Shown here piece by piece: positions 1-7,952 of a stretch of 64,000 nucleotides of DNA (positions are counted from its first letter, which is position 1; each line of letters begins with the position of its first letter). This DNA comes from Paracidovorax wautersii. Lineage in GTDB: Bacteria > Pseudomonadota > Gammaproteobacteria > Burkholderiales > Burkholderiaceae_C. Both the position numbers and the translations under genes were made by a program. The notes under the pieces were generated by a model that was given only the letters and a program-made list of their open reading frames with translations, was not told the origin of the DNA and ran no database searches. The DNA lies in contig NZ_FONX01000015.1 in the NCBI RefSeq assembly GCF_900113035.1, forward strand, positions 1 to 64,000, read 5' to 3'.

Positions 1-882
1 GATGCCCTGCGCGTTGGCCCCGGCGCTCTTGGCGACCGAACGGAACAGCACATCGACCGACGGGCGATGGCGGTTGACCAGGGGGCCATCCACCACCTCG
101 ACATGGTACTGCGCGCCGCTGCGCCGCAGCAGCATGTGGCGGCCGCCGGGCGCGATCAGGGCGCGCCCGGGCATCACGCGGTCGTTGTTCTCGGCTTCCT
201 TCACCTCGATCTGGCACAGCTTGTCCAGCCGGCTGGCGAAGGCCGCCGTGAACTTCTCCGGCATGTGCTGCACGATGACGATGCCCGGGCACACGCGCGG
301 CAGTGCCGTGAGCACCTGCTCCAGCGCCTGCGTGCCGCCCGTGGAGGTGCCGATCGCCACCACGCGCTCGGTGGTCTTGGCCATGGCCCGGGCCGCCCCC
401 GGCGGCAGGATGACGTCGGCCGTGTTCTTGCCCACCGGCACGGGCGGCGGCGCATCCGCCCGCACGGCCAGCCGCCGGACGTTGGCGCGGGCCGCCGCCT
501 TCACCGTGGCGACGAACTCTTCGGCCGACTCCGAGAGAAAGGCCTTCAGGCCGATGCGCGGCTTGGTCACGATGGCCACCGCGCCCGCCGCCATGGCTTC
601 CATGGTGGTCCTGGCGCCCTTTTCCGTGAGCGTGGAACAGATCACCACGGGCGTGGGGCGCTCGGCCATGATCTTGCGCAGGAAGGTGATGCCGTCCATG
701 CGCGGCATCTCCACATCCAGCAGGATCACGTCGGGCCACTCCTGCTTCATGCGCTGCATCGCGAGCAGGGGGTCGGCCGCGGCGTGCATCACCTCGATGC
801 CTGCCACCGGGCTCAGCAGCCCCGTCAGGACCTGGCGAACGACGGCCGAGTCGTCAACGATCAGCACTTTGATGGAAGGCAT
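1..882 (-). CDS. cheB: CheB chemotaxis methylesterase/glutaminase, 3' end outside the window
   Basis: CheB removes methyl groups from receptor glutamates when phosphorylated, resetting MCP sensitivity. 294 codons are visible and the frame is still open at position 1, so roughly the last 50-60 residues are missing. An N-terminal receiver domain is seen (acidic pair D10-D11, phospho-acceptor D56 in LLDVEMP), then a linker, then the catalytic domain with the serine motif GTSTGG, the histidine in VQHMPE and the aspartate in PSVDVLF. All catalytic residues are present in the visible part. It is the last visible gene of the che operon, about 60 bp after cheD. Start is the ATG at 882, directly before the receiver domain. 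Confidence 0.95.
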   Translation of the reverse strand, partial: MPSIKVLIVDDSAVVRQVLTGLLSPVAGIEVMHAAADPLLAMQRMKQEWPDVILLDVEMPRMDGITFLRKIMAERPTPVVICSTLTEKGARTTMEAMAAGAVAIVTKPRIGLKAFLSESAEEFVATVKAAARANVRRLAVRADAPPPVPVGKNTADVILPPGAARAMAKTTERVVAIGTSTGGTQALEQVLTALPRVCPGIVIVQHMPEKFTAAFASRLDKLCQIEVKEAENNDRVMPGRALIAPGGRHMLLRRSGAQYHVEVVDGPLVNRHRPSVDVLFRSVAKSAGANAQGI

Positions 883-941
883 GGGAAGCGGGTACCTCAG
901 GCAAGAAAGAAAAAGAAAAGGACGGCCAAGCAGGCCGGCGC

Positions 942-1478
942 TCAGCCGCGCAGGGGCCGCCCGGGCGCACCGGACGGGATCTGCCGCACCCACACGGCGC
1001 CGCTGGCGACGTCGAACACCACCTGCCGGTGGCCCTCGCCGAACAGATGTTCGCCACGCACGGGAATGCCGCGCTCGGCCAGCAGCTGCCGCGCGGCCTC
1101 GCCATTGCGCGTGCCCACCGACTGCAGGGCCCGCAGCCGGTGGCCGGGGAACATGTCGCCCCCGCCGAAGACCTTGGCTTCGCATTCGCTGGCGCGCACG
1201 CGCTCGCGCTGCAGGCCGCGCACCATCAGTTCGAGCGCCTCGTCGCCATAGCGCGCGTCCAGCGGCTGGCCCGGGCGGCGCGGCCGGTCGGCCAGCAGGA
1301 AGTGCGACATGGCGCCGATGAAGAGACGGGGGTGCCACAGCGTGATCGCCACGCAGGAGCCGAGGATGGTGCGCACGCGCATGGTGGCGTCGGCCACGAA
1401 GTATTCCCCGGGTTGCAGGAAGAGATCTGCGGGTTGGGGCGTACCGCGCACGGCATCATCCTGGCACCCGCAGGGCAC
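942..1478 (-). CDS. cheD: CheD chemoreceptor glutamine deamidase
   Basis: CheD deamidates specific glutamines in MCPs, creating methyl-accepting glutamates for CheR and CheB. The 178-residue product has the family signature GSCVAI with the catalytic Cys about residue 42, and the paired histidine in MSHFLL. The usable start is GTG at 1478: the in-frame ATG further upstream is followed at once by a stop, and no other in-frame ATG lies between. The gene sits between cheR and cheB, the common position for cheD in proteobacterial operons. The first dozen residues are poorly conserved, so an internal start cannot be excluded. Confidence 0.9.
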   Translation of the reverse strand: MPCGCQDDAVRGTPQPADLFLQPGEYFVADATMRVRTILGSCVAITLWHPRLFIGAMSHFLLADRPRRPGQPLDARYGDEALELMVRGLQRERVRASECEAKVFGGGDMFPGHRLRALQSVGTRNGEAARQLLAERGIPVRGEHLFGEGHRQVVFDVASGAVWVRQIPSGAPGRPLRG

Positions 1479-1516
1479 CGGTGACGCGAGCGCGATGACG
1501 AGCCGGCACCATCACA

Positions 1517-2326
1517 TCACGCCTTGCGATAGACCGAGGGGGCGACCTGCTGCACGGCGGAGGAGATCTCGTGCAGGCTCTCGGAATGGCCGATGTACAG
1601 ATGGCCGCCGGGCTTGAGCAGCGAGAGCACGCGCGCCACGACCTGGCGCTTGGTGTCGCCGCTGAAATAGATCATCACGTTGCGCAGGAAGATCACGTCG
1701 AAGTGGCCCAGATCGGGCAGCCGGTCGTTGAGATTGGCCTGCAGGAAGCGCACCTTCTGGCGCAGCTCCCGCATCACCAGCAGCGTGCCCGCCTGCTCGC
1801 CCTGGCCCTTCAGGCAAAAGCGCTTGAGGTAGTTCTGCGGGATGTGCCGGGTGCGCTGCTCGGCATAGTGCCCGGTGCGCGCCTTGGCCAGCATCCGCGT
1901 GCTGATGTCCGTGCCCACCACCTCGAAGGGCCGCTCGCCCCGGCAGTCGGCCAGCACCATGGCGATGCTGTAGGCCTCCTCGCCGCTGGAGCTGGCCGCG
2001 CTCCACACGCGCAGCGTAACGGCGGCCGGCGCGGCCAGGGCCACCGAGCGCAGCAGCTCGAAGTGCTTGGGCTCGCGGAAGAAATAGGTTTCGTTGGTGG
2101 TCAGCAGATCGATGGCGGTCTGCATTTCCTGCGGATCGCTCTCGCCCTTGATCAGGTCGAAGTAGGCGCCATAGCTCGGCAGCTGCCGTGCGTGCACGCG
2201 CTTGGCCAGGCGGCCACAGACCAGGGCCTTCTTGGCGGGCGACAGCGTGATGCCCGCCGCTTCGAAGATGAAGCGCTGGAACTGGCCGAATTCCTGGTCG
2301 GAAAGAGGTTTGAGCGTCGGGTTCAT
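1517..2326 (-). CDS. cheR: CheR chemoreceptor methyltransferase
   Basis: CheR methylates glutamates on MCPs using S-adenosylmethionine. The 269-residue protein has the N-terminal all-alpha CheR domain (about 1-75), the NETYFFRE motif, a SAM-binding stretch containing ASSSGEEAYS (about 110-120), and the RNVMIYF motif near residue 215. Length is normal for the family. It lies about 40 bp downstream of the REC-EAL gene and just before cheD. The two upstream MCPs end in CheR/CheB-tether-like pentapeptides, which fits a tethered adaptation system. Confidence 0.95.
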   Translation of the reverse strand: MNPTLKPLSDQEFGQFQRFIFEAAGITLSPAKKALVCGRLAKRVHARQLPSYGAYFDLIKGESDPQEMQTAIDLLTTNETYFFREPKHFELLRSVALAAPAAVTLRVWSAASSSGEEAYSIAMVLADCRGERPFEVVGTDISTRMLAKARTGHYAEQRTRHIPQNYLKRFCLKGQGEQAGTLLVMRELRQKVRFLQANLNDRLPDLGHFDVIFLRNVMIYFSGDTKRQVVARVLSLLKPGGHLYIGHSESLHEISSAVQQVAPSVYRKA

Positions 2327-2366
2327 GAAAGCGTGGGGAAGACGGAAGGCAGCGCGGCAGGGCCGC

Positions 2367-3599
2367 TCATCTGCGCGGCAGGCGGAGCTCGGGCAGCCGC
2401 GCGCCGTGGCCCTTGTTCCAGGCGGGCAGCGCGCTGCCCGGCATGGCCTTGGCGATGAACCAGCCCTGCGCGGAGGTGCAGCCGAAGGATTGCAGCAGCC
2501 GCCAGTCCTCCAGCGTCTCCACGCCCTCGGCCACCGTGGCCAGGTTCAGGCGGCGCGCCATGTCCAGCGCGGATTCCAGGATGACCCGCAGGCTCCTGCG
2601 CCGGTGGGCGCCATGCACGAAGGAACGGTCGATCTTCAGCTCGGTGAACGGAATGCGGGACAGCTGCTGCATCGACGAGAAGCCGGTGCCGTAGTCGTCG
2701 ATCGACAGCCCGAAGCCCTTGAGCCGGAAGCGCACCAGCGCGGCGTGCGCGGCGCCTTGCGATTCCACGGCCGTGCTCTCGGTGATCTCCAGCGTGATCT
2801 GCGACGGATCCAAGCCATGCTGCTGCTGCAGGGCGCAGACTTCCGCCACGAGGTCGGGCCGCGTCAGCAGCTCGGGCGAGATGTTGACGGCCATGGTCAG
2901 CCGCATGCCGCGGGACTGCCACAGCGCGCACTGCGCGAAGCTCTGGTCCACCACCGACAGCGTCAGCGCATGGATGAGCGATTCGCGCTCGGCCACGGCG
3001 ATGAACTCGTCCGGGGGCACCGTGCCGCGCTCGGGGTCGTGCCACCGGGCAAGCGCCTCGACGCCGCGCAGAATGCCCGTGTTCGTGTCGATCTTGGGCT
3101 GGAAGTGGGGCACGATCTGCCGCGTGAGGATGGCCTGCTCCAGCACTTGCGCGCAGATGCTGGACGGCGGGCGGCCCCGGCCGCTCTCGGCCCCCGCCTG
3201 CGGGGCGGCCAGGCATTCGCGCAGCACGTCCCGCAGGTCGTCGCGCGCCAGCGGCTTGCGCAGGCCGCGCTTGACGCCATGGCCCAGCGACTGCACGGAA
3301 TCGATCAGCGCATCGTCCCGGCTCGACAGCAGAACGACCGGGCTGCGCACGCCGCGCAGCTGCAGGGCCTCGACGAGCTCGATGCCATCCATCGCGGGCA
3401 TCTCCAGGGCGATGATCAGCAGATCGGGCGGCGCGTCCAGCAGGCTCAGCTGCTCCAGCGCCGCCAGGCCATGGGCGGCCTCGACGACCTGGCCGACGCC
3501 CAGCGCCATGCACAGGCGCGCCACATGCTGCCGCTGCAGCGCGCTGTCATCCACCACCAGCACCGAGCGGCGGGACCAGGTGGACTCAGGACTCGTCAT
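2367..3599 (-). CDS. Response-regulator-like protein with EAL c-di-GMP phosphodiesterase domain
   Basis: The 410-residue protein has an N-terminal receiver-like domain (about 11-130) and a C-terminal EAL domain (about 155-395). The EAL domain keeps the residues expected for c-di-GMP hydrolysis: EAL in GVEALARW, NIS, LEITES, DDYGTGFSS, LKIDRSF, AEGVET and QGWF. The receiver keeps its acidic pair (D17-D18) and lysine but has Ala64 (codon GCC) where the phospho-acceptor Asp should be, in LIIALEMP. It may therefore work as a phosphorylation-independent input domain. The ATG at 3599 is preferred over a longer frame because a GAGGGGAG-type Shine-Dalgarno lies just upstream. Its place between cheW and cheR links c-di-GMP turnover to this chemotaxis system. 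Confidence 0.92.
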   Translation of the reverse strand: MTSPESTWSRRSVLVVDDSALQRQHVARLCMALGVGQVVEAAHGLAALEQLSLLDAPPDLLIIALEMPAMDGIELVEALQLRGVRSPVVLLSSRDDALIDSVQSLGHGVKRGLRKPLARDDLRDVLRECLAAPQAGAESGRGRPPSSICAQVLEQAILTRQIVPHFQPKIDTNTGILRGVEALARWHDPERGTVPPDEFIAVAERESLIHALTLSVVDQSFAQCALWQSRGMRLTMAVNISPELLTRPDLVAEVCALQQQHGLDPSQITLEITESTAVESQGAAHAALVRFRLKGFGLSIDDYGTGFSSMQQLSRIPFTELKIDRSFVHGAHRRRSLRVILESALDMARRLNLATVAEGVETLEDWRLLQSFGCTSAQGWFIAKAMPGSALPAWNKGHGARLPELRLPRR

Positions 3600-3745
3600 G
3601 CGCGCACTCCCCTCGCCCGCTGGCGGCATGCCGTGGAGCGCCCATGGCACGGCAGCGCCGGGGCCGCGGAGCGCCCGGGCAGTCCCGCAGGAGCGGCGGG
3701 CAACGAGGCCCGCGAAGGCGGCGCAGCATGCAATCGGGCAGTCAC

Positions 3746-4294
3746 TCAGGCTCCAGCAGACGCATCGGCCGCGATCTCGGGCAACGCGGCCAGCTCATCG
3801 GCGGACAGGGTGTTGTCCAGGTCGAGCAGCACCACGAAGCGCCCCCGCACCTTGCCCATGCCGCGGATGAAGTCGGCCCGGATCTGGGCGCCGAAGGCCG
3901 GCGGCGGCTCGATGTCGGAGGCAGCGATGTCCAGCACCTCGTTCACCGCATCCACCACCACGCCGATCACCTGCTGCTGCTCGGACTGGGACTGGACCTC
4001 GACGATCACGATGCAGGTGCGCCGCCCGATCACGGCCGGCGGCCGGCCGAAGCGCGCCTGCAGGTCGATCACGGGCACCACGGCGCCGCGCAGGTTGATC
4101 ACGCCGCGCACCGAGCGCGGCATCATGGGCACGGTCGTCAGGTCGCCGTACTCGATGATTTCCTTGATGGCCAGGATGCCGATGGCGAACATCTCGCCAC
4201 CGAGCTGGAACGTCAGGTACTGGGCCGGTTCGCTGGCCGCCGCAGCCCCGGCGGCTGCGCGCGGGGCGACGGAGGGAGATTGGGCTTCGGTCAT
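3746..4294 (-). CDS. cheW: CheW chemotaxis coupling protein
   Basis: CheW couples MCPs to the CheA kinase in the receptor array. The 182-residue protein has an Ala/Pro-rich lead of about 25 residues and then a CheW domain beginning YLTFQLGGEMFAIG, with the conserved VRGVINLRG motif. The ATG at 4294 has a GGAG motif upstream; a longer frame from 4342 would overlap the preceding MCP gene by about 26 bp and is less likely. It follows the second MCP gene, so receptors and coupler are probably translated from one transcript. Confidence 0.93.
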   Translation of the reverse strand: MTEAQSPSVAPRAAAGAAAASEPAQYLTFQLGGEMFAIGILAIKEIIEYGDLTTVPMMPRSVRGVINLRGAVVPVIDLQARFGRPPAVIGRRTCIVIVEVQSQSEQQQVIGVVVDAVNEVLDIAASDIEPPPAFGAQIRADFIRGMGKVRGRFVVLLDLDNTLSADELAALPEIAADASAGA

Positions 4295-4316
4295 GGGGAC
4301 GGCTCCAGGCTGAGGG

Positions 4317-5969
4317 TCAGAAGCGGGTGAACTGGGTCTCATCCATGTCGTCCGCCGACAGATTCGCCACGGCCAGCGTGGTCGCGGCCTTGCGCACGGA
4401 CTTGGGCTTGGCGTGCGCTGCCGCCTTGCCGAGGCCGCGGGAGGACTGGCCGGGCAGGTTGCCGCTCAGTCTGAAGAAGCTCATGGCCTGCTGCAGCTGT
4501 TCGGCCTGGCCGCTCATCTCTTCGGCGGTGGCCGCCAGCTCTTCGGAGCTGGAGGCGTTCTGCTGCGTGGTCTGGCTCAGCTGGCCCACGGCGGAGTTGA
4601 TCTGGCCCACGCCGGAAGACTGCTCTTCGCTGGCCGCGGTGATCTCCTGCACCAGGTCCGAGGTCTTCTTGATGCTGGGCACCATCTCGTCCAGCAGGTT
4701 GCCCGCGCGCTCGGCCAGCTGCACGCTGGAGCTGGCCACGTCGCCGATTTCCTGCGCCGCCACCTGGCTGCGCTCGGCCAGCTTGCGTACCTCGGCCGCC
4801 ACCACAGCGAAGCCCTTGCCGTGCTCGCCGGCACGCGCCGCTTCGATGGCGGCGTTGAGCGCCAGCAGGTTCGTCTGGTAGGCGATGTCGTCGATGATGT
4901 TGATCTTCTGCGCGATCTGCTTCATGGCCACCACCGTGGCCTTCACGGCTTCGCCGCCTTCGGCGGCCTCGGACGCCGCCTTGGTGGCCATGCTGTCGGT
5001 GAGCTTGGCGTTCTCGGTGTTCTGCGAGATGGAGGCCGTCATCTGCTCCAGCGAGGCGCTGGTCTCTTCCACGCCGGCGGCCTGCTCGCTGGCCGCCTGG
5101 CTCAGCGATTGCGCCGTGGCGCTCACCTCTTCCGACGCGCCCGCCAGCGCTTCCGCGCCGCTGTTGACGTCGGTCACAACGCGCGCGAGCTTGTCCACCA
5201 TGTTCTTCATCGAGGCCAGCACGCTGGTGGAGTCGCCGTTGCGGGTCGAGATCTGCAGGGTCAGGTCACCGCTCGCCACGCTGTTGGCGATCTCGGCCAC
5301 GTAGGCGGGCTCGCCGCCCAGCTGCTTGACCAGGGAACGGGTGATGAGGAAGGCCAGGGCCAGGGCCAGCACGGCGCTGACCACGAGCAGGGTGATGGTC
5401 AGCGAACGTGCCTGCGCATAGGAGGCAGCGGCATCCGCGGCCGCCTTGTCCCCTCCGGCCACGTTGAGGTCGGAGAGCTGGTCGGCCAGCGCGCGCACGC
5501 TGTCGTAGGCCTTGAGGGCTTCGCCATCCAGCACCGCGCGGGCTTCGGTCGTGTTGCCCTGCTGCATGAAGGCGGCCATCCGCTCGTGCTCGGAGTACAT
5601 GCGCTCCATGCCGGCCTTGCTCTGGTCGTACATGCGCTTCTCTTCAGGGCTGGCCACGAGCTTGGAATACTCATCCCACAGCTGGCGCGTGGAGGCCATG
5701 CGCTCCACGCCTTCCTTGGTGGCCGCCCGCACGGCCACGGGGTCCGGATCGCTGAGCACGCGCATCTCCAGCACCCGCAGGCGGTTGATGTTGGACTTGG
5801 CCAGCATGATGATCCGCACGCTGGGCAGCCAGTTGGTCGCCAGATCTTCGGTGGAACGGTTCACCGCGGCCATTTGCGCGATGGCATAGGTGCCGAGGCC
5901 GACCATCAGTGCCAGCACGATGAAGAAGGCCCCGAAGAGCTTGGTCGCTAGTTTCATTTGTCGGAACAT
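4317..5969 (-). CDS. Methyl-accepting chemotaxis protein with four-helix-bundle sensor (MCP A)
   Basis: This 550-residue transmembrane receptor has a first membrane helix about 12-32, a periplasmic four-helix-bundle type sensor (about 35-190), a second helix about 192-212, a HAMP segment and an MCP signalling domain. The hairpin tip is canonical ([21 protein letters not shown]). The C-terminal residues QFTRF fit the x-[FYWH]-x2-[FYWH] pentapeptide that tethers CheR and CheB. An AGGAG Shine-Dalgarno precedes the ATG at 5969. About 680 bp of its signalling domain is almost identical in DNA to the neighbouring MCP gene, whereas the sensor domains are unrelated. The ligand cannot be read from the sequence. 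Confidence 0.95.
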   Translation of the reverse strand: MFRQMKLATKLFGAFFIVLALMVGLGTYAIAQMAAVNRSTEDLATNWLPSVRIIMLAKSNINRLRVLEMRVLSDPDPVAVRAATKEGVERMASTRQLWDEYSKLVASPEEKRMYDQSKAGMERMYSEHERMAAFMQQGNTTEARAVLDGEALKAYDSVRALADQLSDLNVAGGDKAAADAAASYAQARSLTITLLVVSAVLALALAFLITRSLVKQLGGEPAYVAEIANSVASGDLTLQISTRNGDSTSVLASMKNMVDKLARVVTDVNSGAEALAGASEEVSATAQSLSQAASEQAAGVEETSASLEQMTASISQNTENAKLTDSMATKAASEAAEGGEAVKATVVAMKQIAQKINIIDDIAYQTNLLALNAAIEAARAGEHGKGFAVVAAEVRKLAERSQVAAQEIGDVASSSVQLAERAGNLLDEMVPSIKKTSDLVQEITAASEEQSSGVGQINSAVGQLSQTTQQNASSSEELAATAEEMSGQAEQLQQAMSFFRLSGNLPGQSSRGLGKAAAHAKPKSVRKAATTLAVANLSADDMDETQFTRF

Positions 5970-6098
5970 GGGGCACTACTCCTACGAGGTGAGTGAAACG
6001 GTGGCTCTGAAAAGAGGGAAGAAGCAGCAGAAGCTGTGGTGGAAGCGGCGGCCGGGCCGCACGGGAAGGGCTGAGCGCAAGGGGGCACCTCGGGTCGC

Positions 6099-7907
6099 TC
6101 AGTAGCGGGCGAATTCGGACTCATCCACGCCTTCGGCCAGCGCTGGCTCGGCATGGGCCGGCCGGGCCACGGGCTTGCTGCGCATGGCCGCAGGCCTGAT
6201 GGGCTGCCGGCTCCGCGGCGCAGGGGTTGGGGCGGCGAGCCGCCCCCGGGCGCTGCCGCCCAGGTGGAAGAAGCTCATGGCCTGCTGCAGCTGTTCGGCC
6301 TGGGCGCTCATTTCCTCGGCGGTCGCGGCGAGTTCCTCGGAGCTGGAGGCGTTCTGCTGCGTGGTCTGGCTCAGCTGGCCCACGGCGGCATTGATCTGGC
6401 CCACGCCGGAAGACTGCTCTTCGCTGGCGGCGGCGATTTCCTGCACCAGATCCGAAGTCTTCTTGATGCTCGGCACCATCTCGCCCAGCAGGTCCCCGGC
6501 ACGTTCGGCCAGCTGCACGCTGGAGCTGGCCACGTCGCCGATTTCCTGCGCCGCGATCTGGCTGCGCTCGGCCAGCTTGCGCACCTCGGCCGCCACCACG
6601 GCGAAGCCCTTGCCGTGCTCGCCGGCGCGCGCCGCCTCGATGGCCGCGTTGAGCGCCAGCAGGTTCGTCTGGTAGGCGATGTCGTCGATGATGTTGATCT
6701 TCTGCGCGATCTGCTTCATGGCCACCACCGTGGCTTTCACGGCTTCGCCGCCTTCGGCGGCCTCGGACGCGGCCTTGGTGGCCATGCTGTCGGTGAGCTT
6801 GGCGTTCTCGGTGTTCTGCGAGATGGAGGCCGTCATCTGCTCCAGCGAGGCGCTGGTCTCTTCCACGCCGGCGGCCTGCTCGCTGGCGGCCTGGCTCATG
6901 GATTGCGCCGTGGCGCTCACCTCTTCCGCCGCGCCCGCCAGGGCTTCGGCGCCGCCGTTGACCTCGGCCACGATGTCCGAGAGGCTGGCCACCGTCTTGT
7001 TGACGTATTCCTTCATCTCCCCGAAGGCGCCCTGGTACGGAGCGGTGATGGTCTGGGTGAGGTCGCCCTGGGCCAGCGCCCCCATCACGCGAACCACGTC
7101 GTTGATGCTCTCGCCCGACATGCGGACCATGTCCTTGACGGTGCTCAGCATGCTGGTCTGGTCGCCGGGCCGGGTGACGACCTGCACGGTGAAGTCGCCC
7201 TTGGCGACCTGGCGCATCACCTCGGCCGCGTAGGCCGGCTCGCCGCCGAGCACGCTCTGCAGGCCACGCACGATCAAGACGGCGATGACCGCGGCCAGGG
7301 CGACGGCGAGCGCGCTGCCCGCGACGAGCACGAGCTTGGTCATGGACTGCATGGCCTCCGCCTCCTTGGAGCGCACGGCCAGCAGGTCGCCTTCCGCGCT
7401 GCGGGCCTGGGCGAGCAGGTCACGCATGCGATCCATGTGCTGCTTGCCCTTGGCCGCGCTCACGCTGGCCACCACGGCGTCCATGGATGCCTTGCCGTCG
7501 CTCACCGAGCGGCGCAGCGCGATCTCCGGCTCCAGCACGCGGGCCACCCATTCGTCGCGGGAGGCCAGCACGCGCGCCAGCCGCTCCTGCTGCTTGGGGT
7601 TGTCCTCCGTCAGCTTCTTCGCGTTGTCCAGATGGGTGTTGAAGCTGGCCAGGCCGGACTTGTAGGGCTCCAGGAAGGCGTCCTGCCCGGACAGCGCAAA
7701 GCCGCGCTCGCCGGTTTCCACATTGACCAGCGCGGTGAGCATGCCGTCCACTTCGGACATCACCTCGTAGGTGTGGACGTTCATCCGGTTCGCCTCGTTC
7801 AGCGACCCGAAGTTGACGTAGGCCACGGTGCTGAGCACGAGCAGGATGAGCAGGACGGCGGCGAAGCCGACGTACAGCCGGGTAGCGACTTTGAGGTTTT
7901 TGAACAT
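6099..7907 (-). CDS. Methyl-accepting chemotaxis protein with CHASE3-like sensor (MCP B)
   Basis: This 602-residue receptor has membrane helices about 13-33 and 190-210 flanking a periplasmic CHASE3-type domain, recognised by [13 protein letters not shown]. After the second helix come what look like two HAMP units (the second containing [11 protein letters not shown]), then an MCP signalling domain. The C-terminus EFARY fits the CheR/CheB tether pentapeptide, as in MCP A. It lies 45 bp downstream of cheA. The nucleotide identity with MCP A is confined to the signalling domain, which suggests tandem duplication followed by sensor exchange or gene conversion. Confidence 0.95.
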   Translation of the reverse strand: MFKNLKVATRLYVGFAAVLLILLVLSTVAYVNFGSLNEANRMNVHTYEVMSEVDGMLTALVNVETGERGFALSGQDAFLEPYKSGLASFNTHLDNAKKLTEDNPKQQERLARVLASRDEWVARVLEPEIALRRSVSDGKASMDAVVASVSAAKGKQHMDRMRDLLAQARSAEGDLLAVRSKEAEAMQSMTKLVLVAGSALAVALAAVIAVLIVRGLQSVLGGEPAYAAEVMRQVAKGDFTVQVVTRPGDQTSMLSTVKDMVRMSGESINDVVRVMGALAQGDLTQTITAPYQGAFGEMKEYVNKTVASLSDIVAEVNGGAEALAGAAEEVSATAQSMSQAASEQAAGVEETSASLEQMTASISQNTENAKLTDSMATKAASEAAEGGEAVKATVVAMKQIAQKINIIDDIAYQTNLLALNAAIEAARAGEHGKGFAVVAAEVRKLAERSQIAAQEIGDVASSSVQLAERAGDLLGEMVPSIKKTSDLVQEIAAASEEQSSGVGQINAAVGQLSQTTQQNASSSEELAATAEEMSAQAEQLQQAMSFFHLGGSARGRLAAPTPAPRSRQPIRPAAMRSKPVARPAHAEPALAEGVDESEFARY

Positions 7908-7952
7908 GAAAGGCAGTCAGTGACGAGGGGTTCTGGACGCGGGTTCTTCAGT

